From an uncultured Bacilli bacterium (GTDB taxonomy: Bacteria > Bacillota_I > Bacilli_A > RF39 > UBA660): a stretch of 12,653 nucleotides of DNA. A program made the position numbers and the translations under genes. Position 1 is the stretch's first letter, and each line of letters opens with the position of its first letter. Below are positions 1 to 6,158 of this stretch, one piece after another. Below the pieces are notes generated by a model. The model saw only the letters and a list, made by a program, of their open reading frames with translations. It was not told the origin of the DNA and searched no databases. Location of the stretch: positions 1 to 12,653 of the forward strand of contig CANRLB010000028.1 of NCBI GenBank assembly GCA_947631365.1. Reading direction: 5' to 3'.

Positions 1-77
1 GTTCTTGTAGCTCAGTTGGATAGAGCGTACGCCTCCGACGCGTAAGGCCAAGGGTTCGATTCCCTTCAAGAACACCA
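1..77 (+). tRNA. tRNA-Arg (anticodon CCG)
   Basis: Complete cloverleaf. The acceptor stem 1-7 pairs perfectly with 67-73, the D stem 10-13 with 23-26, the anticodon stem 28-32 with 40-44, and the T stem 50-54 with 62-66 around a TTCGATT loop. The seven-base anticodon loop at 33-39 places CCG at 35-37, so it reads the arginine codon CGG. The discriminator base is A74 and the CCA tail is encoded at 75-77. The gene begins at the first base of the window, so its promoter and any upstream tRNA genes are not visible. Confidence 0.96.
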
Positions 78-91
78 AAAATAATAAAAAT

Positions 92-128
92 CTCGAACTT
101 TTCAATTGAATTGATTTGTTTGAGTTTT
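92..128 (+). terminator. Possible weak terminator after the tRNA
   Basis: CTCGAAC at 92-98 can pair with GTTTGAG at 118-124 (one G-U pair), with a small TCAA/TTGA inner stem in the loop and TTTT directly after. The stem is short and AT-rich. It overlaps the -35 of the weak promoter suggested at 120-147, so at most one of the two calls may be right. Confidence 0.3.
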
Positions 129-147
129 AATATATAAAATTTATGAT
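120..147 (+). promoter_or_regulatory. Possible basal promoter upstream of the van cluster
   Basis: TTGAGT (120-125), a 16-bp spacer and TATGAT (142-147) resemble a vegetative promoter. It lies upstream of the repeat array and could give basal expression of the regulator genes. Such matches occur by chance in AT-rich DNA. Confidence 0.25.
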
Positions 148-180
148 AAACTAATTTTAGTAATTAAGGGGAAATATTAA

Positions 181-218
181 TTAAGAAAATTTTAAGAAAT
201 TTATAAGATAATGTTAAA
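181..218 (+). promoter_or_regulatory. Predicted VanR operator array 1 (four repeats, 11-bp phase)
   Basis: TTAAG at 181, TTAAG at 192, ATAAG at 203 and TTAAA at 214 begin at exact 11-bp intervals. Direct repeats one helical turn apart are the usual binding pattern of OmpR/PhoB-class regulators, the class encoded by the vanR gene downstream. The same repeat series in the same order occurs at 2938-2975 before vanW. A further TTAAG at 164 is out of phase. That VanR is the protein that binds is inferred. Confidence 0.72.
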
Positions 219-245
219 GACAAAATTATTACTTTTTGATAAGAT
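217..245 (+). promoter_or_regulatory. Predicted promoter of the C39-vanR-vanS unit
   Basis: A poor -35 (AAGACA, 217-222), a 17-bp spacer and TAAGAT (240-245) preceded by TGA (237-239), giving an extended -10. The -10 starts 26 bp after the start of the fourth operator repeat, the same distance as at the vanW promoter. The weak -35 overlapping the last repeat fits an activator-dependent promoter. The perfect palindrome GATAATATTATC (243-254) covers the -10 and likely start site. The leader would be only about 18 bases and carries GGAGG at 260-264. Confidence 0.6.
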
Positions 246-269
246 AATATTATCTATATGGAGGTACCC

Positions 270-1142
270 ATGTCAAAAAGAAAAAAAAGACATTTAAAAA
301 AATTCATTAAAATTTTTTTAGTTATATTAGTTACTTTTATAGTCTTAAATTATTCTATTCCCAAGATTAAAAAAATACTATATGTAAATAACGAAGTAAA
401 AGAATGTAATAAAATTAATGAAAAACCTCTTAATATTGAAGATATCGATTTAGATGAAAATCTACCAACTTTAGAAAAATTACAAATTCTAAAAGAATAT
501 GATAATAGAATTAATAAGATTATTGATAATTATGATTTATATCCTTTAGATCTTTTAGAAAATTTTACAAGAGATTTAGATTTGTTAAATTTTGTATTAG
601 ATTATCCTTTAAAATATGGTAATACTTATAGTGATAATGTAGGAAGTGTTGAAAAAGGAGTTATTCCTTTACTAATTCAATGGGATGAAAGATGGGGCTA
701 TTATAAGTATGGTGAGACAAGTATTGCAGTTGAAGGATGTGGTCCAACAGCATTAGCCATGGTAATTTCTGGCCTTACTGGTAATAATAAAGTGACTCCC
801 ACTAAGGTTGCTGATTTTTCTTTAAAAAATGGTTATTATGTAAATGGGACTGGAACAAGTTGGGACTTAATGACAAAAGGAGCAGAGGCTTTTGGGTTAA
901 CAGTAAAAGAAATTCCTTTAGCTAAAAATACTATTTATAATGCTTTAGAAAATGAGCATCCCATAATTTGTAGTATGCGCCCTGGAGATTTTACTAGAAC
1001 TGGTCATTTTATTGTTTTAGTTGGAATTGAAAATGGCAAAATAAAAGTAAATGACCCTAATAGTAAAAAAAGAAGTAGTAAACTTTGGACATATGAAGAA
1101 TTAAAACCACAAATAAAAAATCTTTGGGAATTTACGATATGA
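270..1142 (+). CDS. Membrane-anchored C39-like (papain-fold) cysteine peptidase, first gene of a van regulon
   Basis: A 290-residue protein. I start it at ATG 270 because GGAGG (260-264) sits 5 bases upstream; an in-frame ATG at 258 overlaps that site. A lysine/arginine-rich N-terminus and one hydrophobic helix (about 12-31) predict a signal anchor with the rest outside the cell. Residues 65-115 look helical. The C39_2-type catalytic domain spans about 130-285: Gln137 in IQWDERW (likely oxyanion residue), Cys157 in EGCGPT, His246 in TGHF and Asp262 in VNDPNS, so the catalytic set is complete. The family cleaves peptide or related amide bonds, but the substrate here is unknown. It shares a predicted VanR-type promoter with vanR and vanS, and the cluster has no VanX, VanY or VanXY. 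A role in trimming D-Ala-ending peptidoglycan stems is therefore conceivable but only inferred. It could equally be a general wall-stress peptidase. Confidence 0.85.
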   Translation: MSKRKKRHLKKFIKIFLVILVTFIVLNYSIPKIKKILYVNNEVKECNKINEKPLNIEDIDLDENLPTLEKLQILKEYDNRINKIIDNYDLYPLDLLENFTRDLDLLNFVLDYPLKYGNTYSDNVGSVEKGVIPLLIQWDERWGYYKYGETSIAVEGCGPTALAMVISGLTGNNKVTPTKVADFSLKNGYYVNGTGTSWDLMTKGAEAFGLTVKEIPLAKNTIYNALENEHPIICSMRPGDFTRTGHFIVLVGIENGKIKVNDPNSKKRSSKLWTYEELKPQIKNLWEFTI

Positions 1143-1166
1143 TATAATTTAAGTGCGGTGATTATA

Positions 1167-1856
1167 ATGAATATTTTAGTAGTAGATGATGAAAAAGAAA
1201 TAGCTGATTTAATAGAAATTTGTTTAAAAAACGCTAATTATAATGTCTATAAATATTATTCTAGTATTGATGTCTTAAATAATTTAAAAACTTTAAATAT
1301 TGATCTTGCTATTCTAGATGTTATGATGCCTGATTTAGATGGTTTTTCATTATGTCAAAAAATAAGAGAAACTTATAATTTTCCTATAATATTTGTAACT
1401 GCTAAGGTGGAGGATCTCGATAAAGTAAATGGTCTTACCATTGGAGCAGATGATTATATTACTAAACCATTTCAACCATTAGAATTAATGGCTCGGGTGA
1501 AAGCTCAATTAAGAAGATATAAAAATTATAACCAAATTGCTAATCAAGATGAAAACATTATTAATTTTCGAGGTATTTTAATAAATAATAATACTCATGA
1601 ATTTTATTTCAATGATCAAAAAATAGAACTTACGCCAATAGAATTTCAAATTCTTTGGTATTTATGTTTAAATAGAGGTAATGTTATTAAAACCGAAGAT
1701 TTATTTATGAATGTTTGGCAAGAAAAATATTATGAAAATGATAATAATACTATAATGGTTCATATTAGACATTTAAGAGAAAAAATGCAAGACACCGGTA
1801 AAAAACCTAAATATATTAAGACTATATGGGGAGTTGGATATAAAATTGAAAAATAA
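1167..1856 (+). CDS. vanR: VanR-like OmpR-family response regulator
   Basis: A 229-residue regulator with a receiver domain (1-115) and a winged-helix DNA-binding domain (about 130-228). The acidic pocket D7/D8, phospho-acceptor D51 in LAILDVMMPD, T78 and K100 in ITKPF are all present. The C-terminal domain ends in the typical IWGVGYKIEK wing. I choose ATG 1167, with GGTGAT (1157-1162) as the ribosome binding site; an in-frame GTG at 1158 lies inside that site. It begins 24 bases after the peptidase stop, so the two are probably co-transcribed. The cognate kinase lies directly downstream. Likely targets are the two four-repeat arrays at 181-218 and 2938-2975. The van assignment rests on neighbourhood; by domain alone it is a generic OmpR-class regulator. 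Confidence 0.9.
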   Translation: MNILVVDDEKEIADLIEICLKNANYNVYKYYSSIDVLNNLKTLNIDLAILDVMMPDLDGFSLCQKIRETYNFPIIFVTAKVEDLDKVNGLTIGADDYITKPFQPLELMARVKAQLRRYKNYNQIANQDENIINFRGILINNNTHEFYFNDQKIELTPIEFQILWYLCLNRGNVIKTEDLFMNVWQEKYYENDNNTIMVHIRHLREKMQDTGKKPKYIKTIWGVGYKIEK

Positions 1857-2051
1857 TTTAGTCAAAAAACCTTTTTAAATTTTTTAATTAAGTTAGGAAT
1901 ATGGACTTTTTCTTTTCCTATTTTTTTCATATTAATAATTGTTATTGTTTATTATTCTGATTTTCAATGGTTATATGATTTTTCCCCCAAAACCTATCGA
2001 ATTGGTGTTGCTTTTCTAAATACTTTATTTACGACTAAGTTTTGGATAATA
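1846..2051 (+). other. N-terminal segment of vanS, out of frame with its only plausible start
   Basis: The frame of the kinase stays open from the vanR stop (1854-1856) down to 2052. It encodes a hydrophobic helix (codons about 1899-1955, with IFFILIIVIV) and a short extracytoplasmic loop, as expected for VanS. No ATG, GTG, TTG or CTG occurs in that frame before 2052. A TTG at 1846 overlapping the end of vanR would give LKNNLVKKPF, a typical kinase N-terminus, but it hits TAA at 1876 in the adjacent frame. One extra base in the A run 1864-1869 or the T run 1872-1876 would join the two as KKPFLNFLIKLGIW or KKTFLNFLIKLGIW. GGGGAG at 1828-1833 lies 12 bases before the TTG. Explanations are a real frameshift mutation, slippage at T-TTT-TAA (1872-1878), phase variation, or a sequencing error. 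Confidence 0.72.
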
Positions 2052-2945
2052 ATGATTATTATCTGGTTAATTGGATGTATTATATTAATTTATAATTTAA
2101 TTAAAAAAATATTTTCTTATGTAAATGCCCTAAGTCAAGCATCTTCTAATTTATTAAGTAAAGAAGTTGAATATATAGAACTTCCAAGTGAACTTGAAGA
2201 TTTACAAATAAAACTTAATCATTTAAAAAGAGAATATGAAAATAATGAGAAATTAGCAAAAGAAAGCGAGCAAAAGAAGAATGATTTAATTGTTTATTTA
2301 GCTCATGATTTAAAAACTCCTCTTACATCGATGATTGGTTATTTATCTTTACTTGATGAAATAAAAGATATGCCAAATGATAAAAGAGAAAAATATATCA
2401 GTATTGCTCTTAATAAATCATATAGATTAGAAGATTTAATTAATGAATTATTTGAAATAGCTAGGTTTAATTCTGAAAAAATAATTTTAGAAAAAGACGA
2501 AATAAATTTAACTCTAATGTTAGAGCAAATTATTGATGATTTTTATCCAATTTTAAAAGAAAATAATAAAGAAATTAAATTTAATTATCATGATAAAATA
2601 ATCATAAATGGTGACTCTGATAAAATAGCTCGGGTATTTAATAATTTAATTAAAAACGCCATTAGTTATAGTAAAGATAATTTAATAACAATAGATATTT
2701 CTCTAAGTAATGATTTTGTAACCATAATTATAAGTAATAAAGGAAAAATTCCTAAAGAAAAATTAAGTAAAATATTTGAAAAATTTTATCGAATAGATTC
2801 ATCTAGAACATCATCATCAGGTGGAAGTGGGTTAGGCCTTGCTATTTCCAAAGAAATAGTTGAATTACATGGTGGAAATATAAGTGCCACTAGCGATGAT
2901 GATTATACTAGTTTTATAGTTAAATTACCAATAAATTTTAAGTAA
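2052..2945 (+). CDS. vanS: VanS-like sensor histidine kinase (N-terminus probably incomplete)
   Basis: The frame from ATG 2052 gives 297 residues: a second transmembrane helix (about 1-20), a linker with predicted coiled coil (45-78), a HisKA domain with the phosphorylated His85 in YLAHDLKTPLTS, and a HATPase_c domain. ATP-binding boxes are N202 in NLIKNA, N229-G231, FEKFYRID (242-249) and GGSGLGLAI (257-265), so the catalytic core is intact. It would phosphorylate the adjacent VanR and probably also dephosphorylate it. ATG 2052 has no convincing ribosome binding site and cuts off the first helix and sensor loop encoded just upstream, so the native protein probably began near 1846 and is separated by a one-base frameshift. 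If translated only from 2052, the kinase would lack its ligand-sensing loop and might signal constitutively or not at all. The stop codon lies inside the operator array of the next unit. Confidence 0.85.
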   Translation: MIIIWLIGCIILIYNLIKKIFSYVNALSQASSNLLSKEVEYIELPSELEDLQIKLNHLKREYENNEKLAKESEQKKNDLIVYLAHDLKTPLTSMIGYLSLLDEIKDMPNDKREKYISIALNKSYRLEDLINELFEIARFNSEKIILEKDEINLTLMLEQIIDDFYPILKENNKEIKFNYHDKIIINGDSDKIARVFNNLIKNAISYSKDNLITIDISLSNDFVTIIISNKGKIPKEKLSKIFEKFYRIDSSRTSSSGGSGLGLAISKEIVELHGGNISATSDDDYTSFIVKLPINFK

Positions 2946-2975
2946 ATCTTAAGTTTTTTATAAGAGATAATTAAA
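2938..2975 (+). promoter_or_regulatory. Predicted VanR operator array 2 (four repeats, 11-bp phase)
   Basis: TTAAG at 2938, TTAAG at 2949, ATAAG at 2960 and TTAAA at 2971 begin at exact 11-bp steps. The order and sequence match array 1, while the six-base spacers differ, so the match is not simply a duplicated block. The first repeat is part of the vanS coding end (its AAG codon precedes the stop). Binding by VanR is inferred. Confidence 0.72.
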
Positions 2976-3028
2976 AAACAATCATTTATAAATTGCTACA
3001 ATTTAATTGTTAAATGATTGTTTTTTTT
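2973..3028 (+). terminator. Terminator hairpin of the peptidase-vanRS unit
   Basis: A perfect 16-bp inverted repeat (2973-2988 with 3011-3026) has an inner 7-bp stem (2989-2995 with 2999-3005) and runs into eight T residues (3021-3028). It is a long, AT-rich intrinsic terminator just after vanS. The outer left arm is A-rich, so it may also act on the opposite strand. The vanW promoter -10 box lies in its apical region, so the downstream transcript would carry only the right arm. Confidence 0.75.
2974..3002 (+). promoter_or_regulatory. Predicted promoter of the vanW-vanG-racemase unit
   Basis: TACAAT (2997-3002) is preceded by TGC (2994-2996), an extended -10. The -35 position (2974-2979) is only A-rich. 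The -10 starts 26 bp after the start of the fourth operator repeat, exactly as in the first promoter. This geometry fits activation by VanR. The predicted start site is near 3009, with GGAGG at 3032-3036 in a short leader. Confidence 0.65.
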
Positions 3029-3041
3029 AGTGGAGGTTTAT

Positions 3042-3860
3042 ATGCAAAGAAAAAGATTAACGCAGATAATGCCATTTTTAATACCTATTAGAATATGGCA
3101 AAGGACTTTATTTTGTAAAATTAAAATGTTTTTTGATCAAAATACTTACGCCAAAAACGTTGGGGAAATACTTCCTTATGAAATAAGTAGTACGAAAAGT
3201 TTATTAATAAATGAAAATAGTGGTTATGATATTCAATATCAAGAAAATAAAGTTCATAATTTAAAAATTGTTAGTAAAACAATGAATATGATCTATATTT
3301 ATCCTCATGAAACATTCTCTTTTTTTTATTTAGCTAAAAATAGTCATAAATTTGGTAAATATAAAAAAGGTTTAGTTTTAATTAATAATGAAATAGTACC
3401 TAGAGTAGGCGGGGGAATATGCGGGCTTAGTAATTTATTATATCTTACATTTTTAAAAACTCCTTTAACTATTATTGAAAGGCATGGCCATAAAGTAAAA
3501 TCTCTTCCTAATGCCTCATCTTTTGATTTAGATGGTGTTGATGCCACCATTAGTGATGGCTGGTTAGATTTAAAAGTTAGAAATGATACTAACAATATCT
3601 ATCAAGTAGTTATTGAATTTGATAAACAATATATGTATTGTAAAATTCTTTCTAATCAAGATAGTGATGTAATATTTGATATTAAAAATGCTAATTTAAA
3701 ATATTTTAAAAAAGATGGCAAAGTATTTGAAAAAGTGGAAGTTTTAAAAGAAATTAAAGATAAAAATACTAAAGATATTATAAGTAATCAAAAATTATAT
3801 GATGAAGTGGTAGAGGTAACTTATGAACTTCCTAAAGAATTAATTGTGGAGGAAAAATGA
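3042..3860 (+). CDS. vanW: VanW family protein
   Basis: A 272-residue protein, close to the usual size of stand-alone VanW. ATG 3042 is chosen because GGAGG (3032-3036) is 5 bases upstream. The N-terminus (RKRLTQIMPFLIPIR) and the core (VGGGICGLSNLLY at about 122-134, PLTIIERHGH at 141-150) are characteristic of VanW. As I recall the family, the core usually reads GGGxCQLSN; here Gly replaces Gln, which may be neutral. No clear signal peptide or transmembrane helix is seen. VanW occurs in VanB- and VanG-type clusters and its biochemical role is not established, so none is assigned. Its TGA stop overlaps the ligase ATG (ATGA), indicating translational coupling. Confidence 0.92.
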   Translation: MQRKRLTQIMPFLIPIRIWQRTLFCKIKMFFDQNTYAKNVGEILPYEISSTKSLLINENSGYDIQYQENKVHNLKIVSKTMNMIYIYPHETFSFFYLAKNSHKFGKYKKGLVLINNEIVPRVGGGICGLSNLLYLTFLKTPLTIIERHGHKVKSLPNASSFDLDGVDATISDGWLDLKVRNDTNNIYQVVIEFDKQYMYCKILSNQDSDVIFDIKNANLKYFKKDGKVFEKVEVLKEIKDKNTKDIISNQKLYDEVVEVTYELPKELIVEEK

Positions 3861-4906
3861 AAAAATTAAAAATAGCTTGTTTATTTGGGGGTTCATCTAG
3901 TGAATATCAGATTTCTTTATTATCAGCTTCATCAGTTTTAAAAAATATTAATCAAGAAAAGTATGATGTTATTATGATTGGCATAACAAAAGATGGAAAT
4001 TTTTATTTATATAATGGAAATATTGAAAAAATAGAAAGTGATACTTGGTTTAATCAAAATGATTGTCAAAAAATTACATTTTCTTCTAATAAAATAGATC
4101 ATGGAATAATTATTATAAATACCCAAGAAATTATTAAAATTGATATTGCTATGCCTATTTTACATGGCCAAAATGGTGAAGATGGAAGATTACAAGGTCT
4201 ATTAGAACTAGCTAATATTCCTTATGTTGGCTGTGGGGTTAGTGCCTCAAGCATTGGGATGGATAAATATTTAGCTCATGAGTTAGTTAAAAATCATAAT
4301 ATTTTAACACCTAATAATTATCGTTTTAGTAAAAATGATAATTATCTAACTATTAAAAAGAAAATAGAAAACTTAAAATATCCTATTTATGTTAAGCCTT
4401 TAAGAGGAGGCTCTTCGATAGGAATTACTAAAGTTAATGAATTAAATAATTTGAATAAGGCACTTAAATTAGCTTTTTCATTCGATGATTTTATTATTAT
4501 TGAAGAGAGTATAAATGGTTTTGAAGTAGGTTGTGCAATATTAGGTAATGATAATTTGGTGGTTGGAGAAGTTGATGAAGTAGATATTCAGAAGTCTTTT
4601 TTTGATTATGAAGAAAAATATCATACAAAAACTAGTCAAATTATTTTACCAGCTAGACTTCCTAAAAATGTAAGAGAAGAAATTAAAAAAACGGCTTTAA
4701 AAATTTATCAAATATTAGATTGTCAAGGCTTAGCAAGAGTTGATTTATTTTATACTAAAGATAAAAAAATTGTTTTTAATGAAGTTAATACCCTTCCAGG
4801 ATTTACTGTTCATAGTAGATTTCCTTCAATGCTAAAGGAGGCTGGTTATAGTTTTACAGAAATAATTGATGAATTAATTAAATTAGGGTTAGAAAATAAA
4901 AGATAA
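3857..4906 (+). CDS. vanG: VanG-type D-alanine:D-serine (D-Ala-D-X) ligase
   Basis: A 349-residue ATP-grasp ligase of the Ddl/Van family, cytoplasmic, joining D-Ala to a second D-amino acid for peptidoglycan precursors. Visible elements are the N-terminal LFGGSSSEYQIS with Glu16, LHGQNGEDG (102-110), the central ATP-grasp YVKPLRGGSSIGI (178-190), the omega loop FFDYEEKY (248-255), ARVD with Arg294, and the metal-binding FNEVNTLPGFT (307-317). The EKY motif with a long loop ending PAR, and INGFEVGCAILG (219-230), match my recollection of VanG and the VanC/E/G D-Ser ligases more than housekeeping Ddl, whose loop usually has a KYLxG pattern. D-Ser specificity is therefore likely but not proven; D-Ala-D-Ala activity is the main alternative. 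ATG 3857 has GGAGG at 3848-3852. The racemase follows after 10 bases. Confidence 0.9.
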   Translation: MKKLKIACLFGGSSSEYQISLLSASSVLKNINQEKYDVIMIGITKDGNFYLYNGNIEKIESDTWFNQNDCQKITFSSNKIDHGIIIINTQEIIKIDIAMPILHGQNGEDGRLQGLLELANIPYVGCGVSASSIGMDKYLAHELVKNHNILTPNNYRFSKNDNYLTIKKKIENLKYPIYVKPLRGGSSIGITKVNELNNLNKALKLAFSFDDFIIIEESINGFEVGCAILGNDNLVVGEVDEVDIQKSFFDYEEKYHTKTSQIILPARLPKNVREEIKKTALKIYQILDCQGLARVDLFYTKDKKIVFNEVNTLPGFTVHSRFPSMLKEAGYSFTEIIDELIKLGLENKR

Positions 4907-4916
4907 ATGAGGAAAA

Positions 4917-6050
4917 ATGGAAGAAGAATTTTTAAAAAATAGAGCATGGGCAGAATTAAATTTAGATAATTTAAAACATAATATAGAAGAAATAAAAAAA
5001 GTAATTTCTAAGAAAACCAAAATAATGGCAGTTTTAAAAGCTAATGCATATGGTCATAATTTAGTAATAATTGCTCAAAAATTAAATGAAATAGGTATTT
5101 TGGATTTTGCTGTTGCTACTTTAGATGAAGGTATTACTTTAAGAAAGCATAAAATTAAAGGCAATATTTTAATAATGGGATATACTAGTATTGAAAATAT
5201 TAAATATGTCATTCATTATGATTTAATTCAAACTATTATTGATGAAGATTATGCTAATTCTCTTAAAAAATTAACTTATCTATCTAAATTAAAAGTCCAT
5301 TTAAAAATAAATACGGGGATGAATAGATTAGGAATAAATTATCAAAATTACCAATTTATTAAAGATTTATATCTTAATAAAAAATTTAATATTTTAGGAA
5401 TATATACACATTTAAGTACATCAAATAGCCAAAATAAAAGTGCTATTTTATTTGCTAAAAAACAAATAGAGCGTTTTGATAAAGTAATTAATAATTTAAA
5501 AAATGATAAGATTAATGTTGGCAAAACTCATTTACAAAGTAGTTATGGTATTTTAAATTATCCCCATTTAAAATATGATTATGTAAGAGCGGGCATTCTG
5601 ATTTATGGCTTATATAATGATAATTATACATATGGCAAAATTAATTTAAATCTTTTACCAGTTTTATCCCTAAAAGCGAAAATAGTAAGTATTAAAACAA
5701 TAAAAAAGGGTGAAATAGTTGGTTATGGAAGAAAATATGTGGCTAAAAAAGAAGAAAAAATTGCTACAGTCTCCATAGGATATGTTGATGGTTATCCTAA
5801 AAATTTAGAAAATCTAAATATTAAGGTTTTTGTAAATAATAAATATGCTTTGGTTATTGGTAAAATATGTATGGATCAATTAGTTATTAATGTTAGTCAT
5901 ATTCCTAATATTAAAGTTAATGATATAGTAACTTTAATTGGTGAAAATAAATATATAAAAGCTGAGTATATTGCCACTAAATTAAAAACTATTACTCCTG
6001 AATTATTAGGAAGACTAGGAAGTCGTTTAAATTATCTGGTAGTTAAATAA
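4917..6050 (+). CDS. alr: PLP-dependent alanine/serine racemase (VanT catalytic-domain-like)
   Basis: A 377-residue fold-type III racemase. Lys41 in VLKANAYGHN is the Schiff-base lysine, Tyr270 in VGYGRKY the second catalytic base, Arg224 in RAGILIYG likely contacts the cofactor, and KICMDQ (316-321) is the usual dimer/active-site segment. ATG 4917 has GAGG at 4909-4912. VanT of VanC/VanG clusters is a fusion of an N-terminal membrane domain to such a racemase; here only the soluble part exists. The C-terminal ELLGRLGSRL resembles VanT more than the ISYRVPR of ordinary Alr, as I recall those families, so L-Ser to D-Ser conversion feeding the adjacent ligase is plausible. A housekeeping L-Ala/D-Ala racemase is the alternative. 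It is last in its unit, and no clear terminator follows. Confidence 0.9.
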   Translation: MEEEFLKNRAWAELNLDNLKHNIEEIKKVISKKTKIMAVLKANAYGHNLVIIAQKLNEIGILDFAVATLDEGITLRKHKIKGNILIMGYTSIENIKYVIHYDLIQTIIDEDYANSLKKLTYLSKLKVHLKINTGMNRLGINYQNYQFIKDLYLNKKFNILGIYTHLSTSNSQNKSAILFAKKQIERFDKVINNLKNDKINVGKTHLQSSYGILNYPHLKYDYVRAGILIYGLYNDNYTYGKINLNLLPVLSLKAKIVSIKTIKKGEIVGYGRKYVAKKEEKIATVSIGYVDGYPKNLENLNIKVFVNNKYALVIGKICMDQLVINVSHIPNIKVNDIVTLIGENKYIKAEYIATKLKTITPELLGRLGSRLNYLVVK

Positions 6051-6069
6051 GATATAAATTTTTTAAAGT

Positions 6070-6138
6070 ATACATCAAACTTAAAGTTATTTAAATGGCT
6101 AATAAACTCTTGATGTATGTAAAAAAGTACATCATAAT
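6070..6138 (+). promoter_or_regulatory. Antitoxin promoter within a three-arm inverted repeat (likely autoregulatory operator)
   Basis: TTGATG (6110-6115), a 17-bp spacer and CATAAT (6133-6138) form a good promoter. Its -35 lies in TTGATGTAT (6110-6118), which is the inverse of ATACATCAA (6070-6078), and TGATGTA (6111-6117) also pairs with TACATCA (6128-6134). The central arm can pair with either flank but not both. YefM/Phd antitoxins bind palindromes around their own promoters, so autorepression is the natural reading. GGAGGTG at 6145-6151 serves the antitoxin ATG. Confidence 0.6.
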
Positions 6139-6158
6139 TAAATTGGAGGTGAAAAATT

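Noticed and set aside
1..77. tRNA-Arg as an integration site for the van cluster
   Set aside because: I saw no second copy of the tRNA 3' end, no integrase and no flanking direct repeat in the window; the cluster matches its neighbours in base composition.
258..269. In-frame ATG at 258 as start of the C39-like gene
   Set aside because: It overlaps the GGAGG (260-264) that serves ATG 270 and has no ribosome binding site of its own.
1854..2945. VanR-VanS fusion by read-through of the vanR TAA
   Set aside because: The two are in the same frame and open after the stop, but the TTG 1846 start with a nearby frameshift explains the arrangement better, and separate VanR and VanS proteins are the rule.
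3344..3595. Minus-strand open frame inside vanW
   Set aside because: Antisense shadow of a well-supported gene, with no ribosome binding site or family resemblance.
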